64,000 nucleotides of DNA. Source: Streptomyces endophytica. GTDB lineage: Bacteria > Actinomycetota > Actinomycetes > Streptomycetales > Streptomycetaceae. The stretch is taken from assembly GCF_026153355.1 (NCBI RefSeq), contig NZ_CP110636.1, positions 4,154,001-4,218,000 on the forward strand. The letters run 5' to 3'. Each line of letters opens with the position of its first letter. The first letter of the stretch is position 1. The notes under the pieces are model-generated. The model was not told where the DNA came from and did not search any database. It saw only the letters and a program-made list of their open reading frames with translations. This document shows positions 1 through 10,151 of this stretch, one piece after another. A program made the position numbers and the translations under genes.

Positions 1-55
1 CCACCGGGCGCGGCGCTCGTGCCACGCCCGGCGGGCTCTCGGCGAGGAGGAGCGG

Positions 56-1120
56 ATGGACGGCATTCCCTTCCCGACGGATCAGCCACCGCTCATCGAT
101 CAGTACAGCCACGGCGCCGTGCACGGCGAACTCGGCCTCGGCTCGTTCGAGACCCATCTGGCCGCCGCGGTCGGCGCGCACGGCCCGGCCCCCGCCGGCA
201 CGAGCTACTTCGACAGCTTCACCGGCCTCGCGATACGCCGCTGGTGCCCCCCGCTGCTCGGCCTGGAGCCGCACTGCCCGCCGGCCCGCTATCTGGCCCG
301 CAGACGCGAGGTGGGCGCCTATACGGCGGGCCGGATGCTGCTCCGCGGCTCCGGCATCGGCACCTTCCTGCTGGAGGCCGGCACCCCCAGCGAACTGACC
401 TCGGCCGCCGAGATCGCCACCGCCGCCGAGGCCCGCGCCCACGAGGTCGTACGGCTCGAACCGCTCGCCGAGCAGGTCGCCGACACCTCCGGCAGCGTCG
501 AATCCTTCATCGGCTACACCGCCGAGGCGCTCTACGCGGCGGCCCAGCACGCCATCGCCTTCGCCTCCGGCGCCACCTACTGCGACGGACACGCCCCCGA
601 GGCCGGCGAGGTGCGGCGCGCCGCGGACCGCTGGCTGCGCGCCCGCCGGCCCGGCGACCGGCTCGCCGAACCGGCCCTCGTACGGCACCTGCTGTGGAGC
701 GCGGTCGCCACCGGACTGCCCGTACAGCTGCACTGCCCCGACCCGCGGCCGCTGGCCGGGTTCCTGCGGGCCACCACCGGGATCGGCGCGGACCTGGTCC
801 TGCTGCCCGCGGCCCCGCACCACCGCCGGGCCGCCCAGCTCGCCGCCGCGCACGCCCATGTGTACGCCGACACCGGGCCCTGCCCCGAGGAGACCCTGCC
901 GCACGCGCCGTTCGGCAAGCTGCTGTTCTCCTCCGGCGCCCGCGGGCTGCCCGAGCTCTACGTGACCGGCGCCCGGTCCTTCCTGCGCGCCATGGACCGC
1001 CTCGTACGGGAGTGGACCGCCGAGGGGCTGTGCGGGCCGGACGACGGGCGGCGGATCACCGAGATGATCGCGTCCGGGACGGCCCGCCGGGTCTACCGGC
1101 TCGACGCGGACGCCACCTGA
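56..1120 (+). CDS. amidohydrolase-family protein
   Basis: A 354-residue protein that I recognise as the actinobacterial amidohydrolase-like family often found beside ctaA and the suf genes; its substrate is unknown to me. The N-terminus has the metal-site-like segment IDQYSHG, where the usual HxH pair is not intact, so hydrolase activity is uncertain. A strong Shine-Dalgarno (GAGGAGGAGC) lies just before the ATG at 56. It is convergent with ctaA and their 3' ends overlap by 28 bp. The first 55 bases before it hold no recognisable gene. Confidence 0.75.
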   Translation: MDGIPFPTDQPPLIDQYSHGAVHGELGLGSFETHLAAAVGAHGPAPAGTSYFDSFTGLAIRRWCPPLLGLEPHCPPARYLARRREVGAYTAGRMLLRGSGIGTFLLEAGTPSELTSAAEIATAAEARAHEVVRLEPLAEQVADTSGSVESFIGYTAEALYAAAQHAIAFASGATYCDGHAPEAGEVRRAADRWLRARRPGDRLAEPALVRHLLWSAVATGLPVQLHCPDPRPLAGFLRATTGIGADLVLLPAAPHHRRAAQLAAAHAHVYADTGPCPEETLPHAPFGKLLFSSGARGLPELYVTGARSFLRAMDRLVREWTAEGLCGPDDGRRITEMIASGTARRVYRLDADAT

Positions 1121-2106
1121 GGCTCCGCGGGCTCGCCGTCCGCGGCGGCGGCCGGCGCGTCGCCGTCCGCGGGCCCGTCCTCCGGGAGCGGTCCGCGGTC
1201 GCGCAGGGAGAGCGCCACCCGCAGCACGGCGATCCACACCAGCGTCGAGCCCAGCATGTGCAGCCCGATGACGATCTCGGGCAGGCCCAGGAAGTACTGG
1301 ACGTAGCCGATGACGCCCTGCAGCGCGATGCAGGCGAGCAGTTCCAGCACCCTCCGGCGGGCGGTGGCCGGTGCCTTGACGGCGCGCAGGGCGAACCACA
1401 GGGCGACGGTCAGGCCGACGACGATGTAGACGAAGTCGACGTGGAGCTGGGTGATCTCCTGCCAGTTCAGCGGGATGCGGTGGACCTTGTGGGCGTCGCC
1501 GGCGTGCGGGCCGGTGCCGGTGACGACCGTGCCGATGACGGTCAGCGCGCCGGTCGCCGCCACCAGCAGCCAGGCCAGCTGCCCGACCGGGCGGGTGGCC
1601 ACGTCACGCGGTGCGTCGTCGCCCTCGCCGGCCCGCTGCCAGCTCAGCACGGCGACCGTGAGCAGCGTCGTGGACAGCAGGAAGTGCGCCGCGACGAGGT
1701 ACGGGTTCAGGCCGGTCAGGACGACGATGCCGCCCCAGACCGCGTTGCCCATCACGATCCAGAACTGCGCCCAGCCGAGTCGGGTGAGCGAGCGGCGCCG
1801 CGGGTGCCGGGCGCGGGCGGCGATGATGAACAGCCCGACGAACGCGCACAGCACGTACGTCAGCATGCGGTTGCCGAACTCGATGAGGCCGTTGATGCCC
1901 ATGGCGTGGGTCGGCGTGAGGCTCTCCGGCGTGCACTTCGGCCAGGTCGAGCAGCCCAGTCCGGACTGCGTGAGCCGGACCGCGCCGCCGGTCACGACGA
2001 TGATCACGGCCATCACGACGGTCGCCAGCGCGGCCCGCCGCACGAAGGCCGCGGACGGCTGCCAGCGGCGGGCGATCAGCTCAAGGGGATTCAGCGAGTT
2101 CGGCAC
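1093..2106 (-). CDS. ctaA: heme A synthase (COX15/CtaA)
   Basis: A 337-residue polytopic membrane protein that oxidises the heme O methyl group to make heme A for the aa3-type cytochrome oxidase. It has about eight hydrophobic segments. Histidines in the family positions appear after segments, for example in FGNRMLTYV/HAMG near residues 60-80, in a HADF-type context near 220 and at LHMLGS near 285. A Cys pair in LGCSTWPKCTP near residue 50 matches the family's extracellular loop disulfide. The GTG start at 2106 lies 6 nt after a TACCAT -10-like box, which suggests a leaderless transcript. The C-terminal tail is acidic and proline/alanine rich. The ABC exporter genes lie upstream on the same strand. 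Confidence 0.92.
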   Translation of the reverse strand: MPNSLNPLELIARRWQPSAAFVRRAALATVVMAVIIVVTGGAVRLTQSGLGCSTWPKCTPESLTPTHAMGINGLIEFGNRMLTYVLCAFVGLFIIAARARHPRRRSLTRLGWAQFWIVMGNAVWGGIVVLTGLNPYLVAAHFLLSTTLLTVAVLSWQRAGEGDDAPRDVATRPVGQLAWLLVAATGALTVIGTVVTGTGPHAGDAHKVHRIPLNWQEITQLHVDFVYIVVGLTVALWFALRAVKAPATARRRVLELLACIALQGVIGYVQYFLGLPEIVIGLHMLGSTLVWIAVLRVALSLRDRGPLPEDGPADGDAPAAAADGEPAEPQVASASSR

Positions 2107-2204
2107 GGAGCCATGGTAGGCGGCGGCTTGTGCAAGTTTTCACGAGGGGGTGGGCAGCGCGGGGGTGCGAGGCGATGCGGGACCTGAACGGTCCACCCCG
2201 TGAC

Positions 2205-2999
2205 CTACTCCCAGCGGAAGAACTTCGCCGCCGCGCCCAGCCCCAGGACGGCCCACCCGGCGAGGATGCCCAGGTCGGACCACGGCACCGCCGCGCCGTG
2301 CCGGAGCACCTCGCGCAGCCCGTCCGAGAGGGCCGAGATCGGCAGCAGGTGCAGCACGGCCTGGGCGGCCTCCGGGAACTTGGCGAGCGGGACGATCACC
2401 CCGCCGCCGACCAGGAGCAGCAGGAAGACCAGGTTGGCCGCGGCCAGCGTCGCCTCGGCCTTCAGCGTCCCGGCCATCAGCAGTCCCAGCCCCGAGAACG
2501 CGGCCGTGCCGAGCAGGAGGAGCAGCAGCACGGTGAGCGGGTTGCCGTGCGGGGACCAGCCCAGTGCGAGGGCCGCCGCCGTCAGCAGCACGATCTGCAG
2601 GACCTCGGTGACCAGCACCGCGCAGGTCTTCGCGGTCATCAGCCCCCAGCGCGGCAGCGGCGAGACCGCGAGCCGCTTGAGGACGCCGTAGCGGCGCTCG
2701 AAGCCGGTGGCGATGGCCTGGCCGGTGAAGGCGGTGGACATCACGGCCAGCGCGAGGATGCCCGGCGCCAGGAAGTCCACGGCCCTGCCCGCCCCGGTGT
2801 CGACGATGTCGACGGCGGAGAACAGCACCAGCAGCAGCGTCGGGATGATCACCGTGAGCAGCAGCTGTTCGCCGTTGCGCAGCAGCATCCGGGTCTCCAG
2901 GGCCGCCTGGGCCCGGATCATCCGGGGCAGCGGCGCGGCGCCGGGCCGCGGGGCGAACGTGCCCGTGGTGGTGGCGGTACCGGCCTCGGTGGCGGTCAT
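2205..2999 (-). CDS. ABC-2 type exporter permease
   Basis: A 264-residue integral membrane protein with six predicted membrane segments of the ABC-2 family (DrrB/daunorubicin-exporter-like). It forms the transmembrane part of an exporter with the ATPase encoded just upstream on the same strand. The cargo is unknown; the position next to ctaA hints at a respiratory or heme-related role, but that is inference. The ATG at 2999 is preceded by a copy of the ATPase gene's 3' end (see repeat at 2996-3119), so the usual ATGA overlap between the two cistrons has been lost. Confidence 0.88.
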   Translation of the reverse strand: MTATEAGTATTTGTFAPRPGAAPLPRMIRAQAALETRMLLRNGEQLLLTVIIPTLLLVLFSAVDIVDTGAGRAVDFLAPGILALAVMSTAFTGQAIATGFERRYGVLKRLAVSPLPRWGLMTAKTCAVLVTEVLQIVLLTAAALALGWSPHGNPLTVLLLLLLGTAAFSGLGLLMAGTLKAEATLAAANLVFLLLLVGGGVIVPLAKFPEAAQAVLHLLPISALSDGLREVLRHGAAVPWSDLGILAGWAVLGLGAAAKFFRWE

Positions 3000-3034
3000 G
3001 CGCGCAGCTCCCTACCGGTCAGCTCAAGGCTGTG

Positions 3035-3066
3035 CCTTCCCGGGGGACAACCCCGGACCCCCGGCC
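3035..3066 (-). repeat. short palindromic element, copy 1
   Basis: Read on the minus strand this contains CCGGGGGTCCGGGG followed by a complementary CCCCCGG arm. It lies inside the insert between ATPase and permease. It is nearly the same as the element at 4006-4039 in the other orientation. Similar GGGGGTCCGGGG palindromes are common between Streptomyces genes, from my general knowledge. Confidence 0.6.
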
Positions 3067-3086
3067 GAAAGACGAGTGGGTCTCCC

Positions 3087-4049
<963 letters not shown>

Positions 4050-4212
4050 GCCGCGCAGTCTACGAAGAGCGACCGCGCCGCCGTCAGTGGGGGCTCGCCC
4101 CGAATTGCGGCCCTTCCCGGCAGGTCGCGGGCCTGATCGGGGGCCATCGGGCAGGGTTGAAATGAGGTGAACCTAAGTGATAGAGGCCACCATCCCGCCA
4201 TCCGGACCACGC

Positions 4213-4249
4213 TTGAATCGGTTTGACGAATTACGCAACAATGGCGTTG
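4213..4249 (+). promoter_or_regulatory. suf operon promoter with SufR operator
   Basis: The sequence CAAC-N6-GTTG at 4236-4249 matches exactly the motif published for Streptomyces SufR (established knowledge, from memory). A plausible promoter is TTGAAT at 4213-4218, an 18-nt spacer and AACAAT at 4237-4242. Transcription would then begin near the GTG at 4249, so the operator overlaps the -10 box and touches the start codon. Repressor binding there would block RNA polymerase directly. Confidence 0.75.
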
Positions 4250-5112
4250 TGAAATACGCGAGCGAGGATCAGCGAGAGCCCGGGGTCGGCGAGACCGCCG
4301 GGCCGGCCGCCTCCGCGCCCGAACGGGACGCCCCGGCGACGCCGGCCCCGCAGGCCGCCCCCGCGTCACACGACGAACAGCAGGGCACCCGCAACCGGGT
4401 CGCCCGCTCCATCCTCGACCACGGTCCGTCCACCGCCGCCGAGCTCGCCCTCCGGCTGGAGCTGACCCAGGCCGCCGTCCGCCGGCACCTGGACGCGCTG
4501 GTCGCCGAGGGCGTCGTCGAGCCCCGCGAGCAGCGGGTCTACGGCAGCCGCGGCCGCGGCCGCCCGGCGAAGGCCTTCGCCCTCACCGACTGCGGGCGGG
4601 ACGCCTTCGACCAGGCCTACGACCAGCTCGCCGCCGATGCGCTGCGCTGGATCGCGCAGAGCGCGGGCGGCGGCGAGAAGGGCGAGGCGGCGGTCGCCGC
4701 GTTCGCCCGCGCCCGGCTGGCCGCCCAGGCCGAGGGCTACCGCGAGGCGGTCGAGAGCGCCGACCCGGAGGCCCGCACCCAGGCCCTGGCGAAGGCGTTG
4801 ACCGCGGACGGGTACGCTGCTACGGCGCGCAGCGCCCCCAACCCCCAGCTCGGTGAACAGCTCTGCCAGCACCACTGCCCGGTCGCCCACGTCGCCGAGC
4901 GGTACCCGCAGCTGTGCGAGGCGGAGACCGAGGTCTTCTCCCGATTGCTCGGGACCCACGTACAGCGCCTTGCCACCATCGCCCACGGCGACGGGGTGTG
5001 CACGACCTTCGTCCCGAAGGCCGGAGCCGGCAAGGCAGCTCACCGCGCCGGTGAGCGCCCCCACAAGACCACGACACCATCTGCAAGCACGGCCGGGAGG
5101 AACCCCGCATGA
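4249..5112 (+). CDS. sufR: SufR-type iron-sulfur-sensing repressor
   Basis: A transcriptional regulator of about 287 residues that senses an Fe-S cluster and represses the suf operon. A winged-helix DNA-binding domain covers about residues 45-110 (GPSTAAELALRLELTQAAVRRHLDAL). The C-terminal half carries the cluster-ligand pattern C206-x3-C210-x12-C223. I chose the GTG at 4249 because the promoter and operator abut it; an in-frame GTG at 4177 would place the operator inside the gene. The N-terminal 40 residues are low-complexity. Its stop overlaps the sufB start (ATGA), so it is the first gene of an autoregulated operon. Confidence 0.88.
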   Translation: MKYASEDQREPGVGETAGPAASAPERDAPATPAPQAAPASHDEQQGTRNRVARSILDHGPSTAAELALRLELTQAAVRRHLDALVAEGVVEPREQRVYGSRGRGRPAKAFALTDCGRDAFDQAYDQLAADALRWIAQSAGGGEKGEAAVAAFARARLAAQAEGYREAVESADPEARTQALAKALTADGYAATARSAPNPQLGEQLCQHHCPVAHVAERYPQLCEAETEVFSRLLGTHVQRLATIAHGDGVCTTFVPKAGAGKAAHRAGERPHKTTTPSASTAGRNPA

Positions 5113-6530
5113 CGCTCCCCACGGAGACTGCTCACCCCGAACTCGAGGGTCTGGGCAACTACGAATACGGCTGGGCCGACTCCGACGTGGCCGGCGCTTC
5201 GGCGAAGCGCGGTCTCTCCGAGGACGTCGTCCGTGACATCTCGGCGAAGAAGAACGAGCCGGAGTGGATGCTCAAGCTGCGCCTCAAGGGCCTGCGGCTG
5301 TTCGACAAGAAGCCCATGCCGAACTGGGGCTCCGACCTGTCGGGCATCGACTTCGACAACATCAAGTACTTCGTCCGCTCCACGGAGCAGCAGGCCGCCT
5401 CCTGGGAGGACCTGCCCGAGGACATCAAGAACACCTACGACAAGCTCGGCATCCCCGAGGCGGAGAAGCAGCGCCTGGTCGCCGGTGTCGCCGCGCAGTA
5501 CGAGTCCGAGGTCGTCTACCACCAGATCCGCGAGGACCTGGAGGCGCAGGGCGTCATCTTCCTGGACACCGACACCGCGCTGAAGGAGCACCCGGAGCTC
5601 TTCCAGGAGTACTTCGGCACGGTCATCCCGGTCGGTGACAACAAGTTCGCGTCGCTGAACACCGCGGTGTGGTCCGGCGGCTCGTTCATCTACGTCCCCA
5701 AGGGTGTCCACGTCGACATCCCGCTGCAGGCCTACTTCCGGATCAACACCGAGAACATGGGCCAGTTCGAGCGGACGCTGATCATCGTCGACGAGGACGC
5801 CTACGTCCACTACGTCGAGGGCTGCACCGCGCCGATCTACAAGTCGGACTCGCTGCACTCCGCGGTGGTCGAGATCATCGTCAAGAAGGGCGGCCGCTGC
5901 CGCTACACGACCATCCAGAACTGGTCGAACAACGTCTACAACCTGGTCACCAAGCGCGCCGTCGCCTACGAGGGCGCGACCATGGAGTGGGTCGACGGCA
6001 ACCTCGGCTCCAAGGTGACGATGAAGTACCCGGCGGTCTACCTCATGGGCGAGCACGCCAAGGGCGAGACCCTGTCCATCGCCTTCGCCGGCGAGGGCCA
6101 GCACCAGGACGCCGGTTCCAAGATGGTCCACATGGCGCCGAACACCTCGTCCAACATCGTCTCCAAGTCGGTGGCGCGCGGTGGCGGCCGGACCTCCTAC
6201 CGTGGTCTGGTCGAGATCGGCGAGGGCGCCGCGGGCTCCAAGTCCAACGTGCTGTGTGACGCCCTGCTGGTGGACACCATCTCCCGGTCCGACACCTACC
6301 CCTACGTCGACGTCCGCGAGGACGACGTCTCCATGGGCCACGAGGCGACCGTCTCCAAGGTCAGCGAGGACCAGCTGTTCTACCTGATGGCCCGCGGTCT
6401 GTCGGAGGACGAGGCCATGGCGATGATCGTGCGCGGCTTCGTCGAGCCGATCGCCCGTGAGCTGCCGATGGAGTACGCCCTGGAGCTCAACCGGCTGATC
6501 GAGCTGCAGATGGAGGGTGCGGTCGGCTGA
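5109..6530 (+). CDS. sufB: Fe-S assembly scaffold SufB
   Basis: A 473-residue SufB, the scaffold on which new Fe-S clusters are built in complex with SufC and SufD. The length is normal and the beta-helix core is highly conserved, including VHYVEGCTAP near residue 237 and SNVLCDALLVD near 380 with the conserved core cysteine. The C-terminal signature GHEATVSKVSEDQLFYLMARGL is intact. The start overlaps the sufR stop, and sufD follows after 60 bp. Codon use is strongly biased, as expected for a highly expressed housekeeping gene. Confidence 0.98.
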   Translation: MTLPTETAHPELEGLGNYEYGWADSDVAGASAKRGLSEDVVRDISAKKNEPEWMLKLRLKGLRLFDKKPMPNWGSDLSGIDFDNIKYFVRSTEQQAASWEDLPEDIKNTYDKLGIPEAEKQRLVAGVAAQYESEVVYHQIREDLEAQGVIFLDTDTALKEHPELFQEYFGTVIPVGDNKFASLNTAVWSGGSFIYVPKGVHVDIPLQAYFRINTENMGQFERTLIIVDEDAYVHYVEGCTAPIYKSDSLHSAVVEIIVKKGGRCRYTTIQNWSNNVYNLVTKRAVAYEGATMEWVDGNLGSKVTMKYPAVYLMGEHAKGETLSIAFAGEGQHQDAGSKMVHMAPNTSSNIVSKSVARGGGRTSYRGLVEIGEGAAGSKSNVLCDALLVDTISRSDTYPYVDVREDDVSMGHEATVSKVSEDQLFYLMARGLSEDEAMAMIVRGFVEPIARELPMEYALELNRLIELQMEGAVG

Positions 6531-6590
6531 CCCCGGCCCCCCGCAGCGACCGACTCCCAAAGAACGCAGAAAGCGAGCTAGACGACAGCC

Positions 6591-7775
6591 ATGGCTGAGG
6601 CTCAGAACATCCCGGCGGGTTCCACGACCACCGGCTCCATCGCGGTGGCCGCGGAGTCCACCGTCGCCACGAGGATGAGCGCCCCGCCGTCCTACGACGT
6701 GGCGGACTTCCCGGTGCCGCACGGCCGCGAGGAGGAGTGGCGGTTCACCCCCCTCGCGCGCCTGAAGGGCCTGCACGACGGCTCCGCGGAGGCCGGCGGT
6801 CCGGACCTGAAGATCGACATCACCGCGCCCGAGGGCGTCACCCACGAGCTGGTCGACCGCGCCGACCCGCGGGTCGGCAAGGCCGGCAAGCCCGTCGACC
6901 GGGTCGCCGCCCAGGCGTACAGCTCGTTCGAGAAGGCCTCGGTGGTCACGGTCCCCAAGGAGACCGTGCTCAGCGAGCCGATCCGGATCGCCGTGCACGG
7001 CGAGGGCGGTACGGCCTTCGGTCACCAGGTCATCGAGCTCGGTGCGTTCGCCGAGGCGGTCGTGGTCATCGACCACACCGGTGACGCGGTGCTCGCCGCC
7101 AACGTCGACTACCTCCTCGGCGACGGCGCGAAGCTGACCGTCGTGTCCGTCCAGGACTGGGAGGAGTCGGCCGTCCACACCGGCCAGCACAACGCCCTGG
7201 TCGGCCGGGACGCCACCTTCAAGTCCGTGGTCGTCACCTTCGGCGGCGACCTCGTCCGCCTGCACCCGCGCGTCACGTACGCCGGCCCCGGCGGCGAGGC
7301 CGAGTTCTACGGCCTGTACTTCACCGAGCAGGGCCAGCACCACGAGCACCGCCTGTTCGTCGACCACGAGGCGTCCAACTGCCGCTCGCACGTGACCTAC
7401 AAGGGCGCGCTGCAGGGCGAGGACGCGCACGCCGTCTGGATCGGCGACGTCCTCATCCGCGCCTCGGCCACCGGCACGGACACCTACGAGCTCAACCGCA
7501 ACCTCGTCCTCACCGACGGCGCGCGGGTCGACTCGGTGCCCAACCTGGAGATCGAGACCGGTGAGATCGTCGGCGCCGGCCACGCCTCGGCGACCGGCCG
7601 CTTCGACGACGAGCAGCTCTTCTACCTGATGGCCCGCGGCATCCCCGCCGAGGAGGCCCGCCGCCTCGTCGTGCGCGGCTTCTTCGCCGAGCTGGTCCAG
7701 CAGATCGGCCTGCCGGACGTCGAGGAGCGCCTGATGAGCAAGATCGAGGCCGAGCTGGAAGCGTCCGCGGTATGA
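6591..7775 (+). CDS. sufD: Fe-S assembly protein SufD
   Basis: A 394-residue SufD, partner of SufB in the SufBC2D scaffold complex. The N-terminal helical region begins around residue 35 (PPSYDVADFPVPHGREEEWR). The beta-helix follows, and the C-terminal signature is GAGHASATGRFDDEQLFYLMARGI, where the His corresponds to the functionally important SufD histidine. The first 30 residues are Ser/Thr/Ala-rich and poorly conserved. It ends with a 4-bp ATGA overlap into the Rieske ferredoxin gene, which implies translational coupling. Confidence 0.97.
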   Translation: MAEAQNIPAGSTTTGSIAVAAESTVATRMSAPPSYDVADFPVPHGREEEWRFTPLARLKGLHDGSAEAGGPDLKIDITAPEGVTHELVDRADPRVGKAGKPVDRVAAQAYSSFEKASVVTVPKETVLSEPIRIAVHGEGGTAFGHQVIELGAFAEAVVVIDHTGDAVLAANVDYLLGDGAKLTVVSVQDWEESAVHTGQHNALVGRDATFKSVVVTFGGDLVRLHPRVTYAGPGGEAEFYGLYFTEQGQHHEHRLFVDHEASNCRSHVTYKGALQGEDAHAVWIGDVLIRASATGTDTYELNRNLVLTDGARVDSVPNLEIETGEIVGAGHASATGRFDDEQLFYLMARGIPAEEARRLVVRGFFAELVQQIGLPDVEERLMSKIEAELEASAV

Positions 7776-8089
7776 GCTACGTACGCGCAGCGGCGCTGAG
7801 CGAGCTGGAGGAGGACACCCCCAAGCGGGTGGAGATCGACGGCACGCCCATCTCGCTGGTCCGCACCGAGGGCGAGGTGTTCGCGATCAACGACATCTGC
7901 TCGCACGCGAACGTCTCCCTCTCCGAGGGCGAGGTCGAGGACTGCTCGATCGAGTGCTGGCTGCACGGTTCGAGCTTCGACCTGCGCACCGGCAAGCCGT
8001 CCGGCCTCCCCGCGACGCGCCCCGTCCCCGTATACCCCGTAAAGATCGAAGGGGACGACGTGCTCGTCTCCGTCACCCAGGAGTCCTGA
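7772..8089 (+). CDS. Rieske-type ferredoxin of the suf operon
   Basis: A 105-residue Rieske [2Fe-2S] protein of the bacterial non-heme (NirD/BphF-like) type. The ligands are C43-x-H45 and C62-x2-H65 (ICSHAN and CWLHGSSFD). It is soluble with no signal peptide. The gene is locked between sufD (ATGA overlap) and sufC (7-bp gap), as is usual in actinobacterial suf operons. It probably supplies electrons for cluster assembly, which is inference from position. Confidence 0.95.
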   Translation: MSYVRAAALSELEEDTPKRVEIDGTPISLVRTEGEVFAINDICSHANVSLSEGEVEDCSIECWLHGSSFDLRTGKPSGLPATRPVPVYPVKIEGDDVLVSVTQES

Positions 8090-8096
8090 GTCACCC

Positions 8097-8861
8097 ATGG
8101 CAACGCTTGAGATCCACGACCTGCACGTCTCCGTCGAGGCCGAGAACGGCCAGCGCGAGATCCTGAAGGGCGTCGACCTGACCGTGAAGCAGGGCGAGAC
8201 GCACGCCATCATGGGCCCCAACGGCTCCGGCAAGTCGACGCTCGCCTACTCGCTCGCGGGTCACCCCAAGTACACGATCACCGGCGGCACCGTCACCCTC
8301 GACGGCGAGGACGTCCTTGAGATGTCCGTCGACGAGCGCGCCCGGGCCGGCGTCTTCCTCGCCATGCAGTACCCGGTCGAGGTCCCCGGTGTCTCCGTCT
8401 CCAACTTCCTGCGCACCTCCGCCACCGCGATCCGCGGTGAGGCCCCCAAGCTGCGGCTGTGGGTCAAGGAGGTCAAGGAGGCCATGGAGCGCCTCCAGAT
8501 GGACCCCTCCTTCGCCGAGCGGAACGTGAACGAGGGCTTCTCCGGCGGTGAGAAGAAGCGCCACGAGATCCTCCAGCTGGAGCTGCTCAAGCCGGCCATC
8601 GCGATCCTCGACGAGACCGACTCCGGTCTGGACGTCGACGCACTGCGCATCGTCTCCGAGGGTGTCAACCGCATCCGCGAGACCGGCCAGGTCGGCACCC
8701 TGCTGATCACCCACTACACGCGCATCCTGCGCTACATCAAGCCCGACCACGTCCACGTCTTCGCCAACGGGCGGATCGCCGAGTCCGGCGGCCCGGAGCT
8801 GGCGGACAAGCTGGAGGCCGAGGGCTACGAGGCATACGTGAAGGGTGGTACGACCGCGTGA
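8097..8861 (+). CDS. sufC: Fe-S assembly ATPase SufC
   Basis: A 254-residue cytosolic ABC-type ATPase of the SufBC2D complex. Walker A is GPNGSGKST near residue 40, the signature is FSGGEKKRHEILQ near 148 and Walker B is IAILDETDSGLDVDAL near 173; the switch histidine is in LITHYTR. SufC lacks membrane domains and drives conformational change in SufB-SufD. Its stop overlaps the sufS GTG start (GTGA). Confidence 0.98.
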   Translation: MATLEIHDLHVSVEAENGQREILKGVDLTVKQGETHAIMGPNGSGKSTLAYSLAGHPKYTITGGTVTLDGEDVLEMSVDERARAGVFLAMQYPVEVPGVSVSNFLRTSATAIRGEAPKLRLWVKEVKEAMERLQMDPSFAERNVNEGFSGGEKKRHEILQLELLKPAIAILDETDSGLDVDALRIVSEGVNRIRETGQVGTLLITHYTRILRYIKPDHVHVFANGRIAESGGPELADKLEAEGYEAYVKGGTTA

Positions 8862-10114
8862 CACAGCTGCCGGGCCTCCTCGACACAGAGGCGATCCGTA
8901 AGGACTTCCCCCTCCTGGACCGCCAGGTCCACGACGGCCGGAAGATCGTGTACCTGGACAACGCGGCGACCTCGCAGAAGCCGCGTCAGGTCCTCGACGC
9001 CCTGAACGCCTACTACGAACGTCACAACGCCAACGTCCACCGCGGCGTGCATGTGCTCGCCGAGGAGGCCACGGCGCTGTACGAAGGCGCCCGCGACAAG
9101 GTCGCGGCCTTCATCAACGCGCCGAGCCGCGACGAGGTGATCTTCACCAAGAACGCCTCGGAGTCGCTCAACCTCGTGGCGAACATGCTCGGTTGGGCCG
9201 ACGAGCCCTACCGCGTGGACCGCGAGACCGAGATCGTCATCACGGAGATGGAGCACCACTCCAACATCGTTCCGTGGCAGCTGCTCTCGCAGCGCACGGG
9301 TGCGCAGCTGAAGTGGTTCGGCCTGACCGACGACGGCCGCCTGGACCTGACGAACATCGAAGAGGTCATCACCGAGCGGACGAAGATCGTTTCGTTCACG
9401 CTGGTCTCCAACCTCCTCGGCACCTTCAACCCGGTCGAGACGATCATCCGCCGGGCCCAGGAGGTCGGCGCGCTGGTCTGCATCGACGCCTCGCAGGCCG
9501 CCCCGCACATGGTGCTGGACGTGCAGGCGCTGCAGGCCGACTTCGTGGCCTTCACCGGCCACAAGATGTGCGGCCCGACCGGCATCGGCGTGCTGTGGGG
9601 CCGTCAGGAGCTGCTGGAGGACCTGCCTCCGTTCCTGGGTGGCGGCGAGATGATCGAGACGGTGTCCATGCACTCCTCGACCTACGCGCCGGCGCCGCAC
9701 AAGTTCGAGGCCGGTACGCCCCCGATCGCCCAGGCCGTCGGCCTCGGCGCGGCCGTGGACTACCTCTCCTCGATCGGCATGGACAAGATCGCCGCCCATG
9801 AGCACGTGATCACGGAGTACGCCGTCAAGCGGCTGCTGGAGGTCCCCGACCTGCGGATCATCGGCCCGAGCTCGGCCGAGGACCGCGGTGCGACGATCTC
9901 CTTCACGCTCGGCGACATCCATCCGCACGACGTCGGGCAGGTCCTGGACGAGCAGGGGATCGCGGTCCGGGTGGGCCACCACTGCGCCCGTCCGGTGTGC
10001 CTGCGCTACGGAATTCCCGCGACCACGCGAGCGTCTTTCTATCTGTACTCCACCCCGGCCGAGGTCGACGCCCTGGTCGACGGCCTGGAGCACGTGCGGA
10101 ACTTTTTCGGATGA
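8858..10114 (+). CDS. sufS: cysteine desulfurase SufS
   Basis: A 418-residue group II cysteine desulfurase. It uses pyridoxal phosphate bound to K236 (FTGHKMCGPTG) and forms a persulfide on C376 (GHHCARPVC) by taking sulfur from L-cysteine. The sulfur is handed to SufU, which is encoded next. The GTG start at 8858 overlaps the sufC stop. Length and active-site context are normal for SufS/CsdA. Confidence 0.98.
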   Translation: MTQLPGLLDTEAIRKDFPLLDRQVHDGRKIVYLDNAATSQKPRQVLDALNAYYERHNANVHRGVHVLAEEATALYEGARDKVAAFINAPSRDEVIFTKNASESLNLVANMLGWADEPYRVDRETEIVITEMEHHSNIVPWQLLSQRTGAQLKWFGLTDDGRLDLTNIEEVITERTKIVSFTLVSNLLGTFNPVETIIRRAQEVGALVCIDASQAAPHMVLDVQALQADFVAFTGHKMCGPTGIGVLWGRQELLEDLPPFLGGGEMIETVSMHSSTYAPAPHKFEAGTPPIAQAVGLGAAVDYLSSIGMDKIAAHEHVITEYAVKRLLEVPDLRIIGPSSAEDRGATISFTLGDIHPHDVGQVLDEQGIAVRVGHHCARPVCLRYGIPATTRASFYLYSTPAEVDALVDGLEHVRNFFG

Positions 10115-10151
10115 CCACGCACAGCGGATGAGGACGAGGACTGACTGAGCC

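Noticed and set aside
5040..7583. An 847-codon open frame on the minus strand
   Set aside because: It is the antisense shadow of sufB and sufD, with repetitive Val/Gly/Asp/Leu content and no domain.
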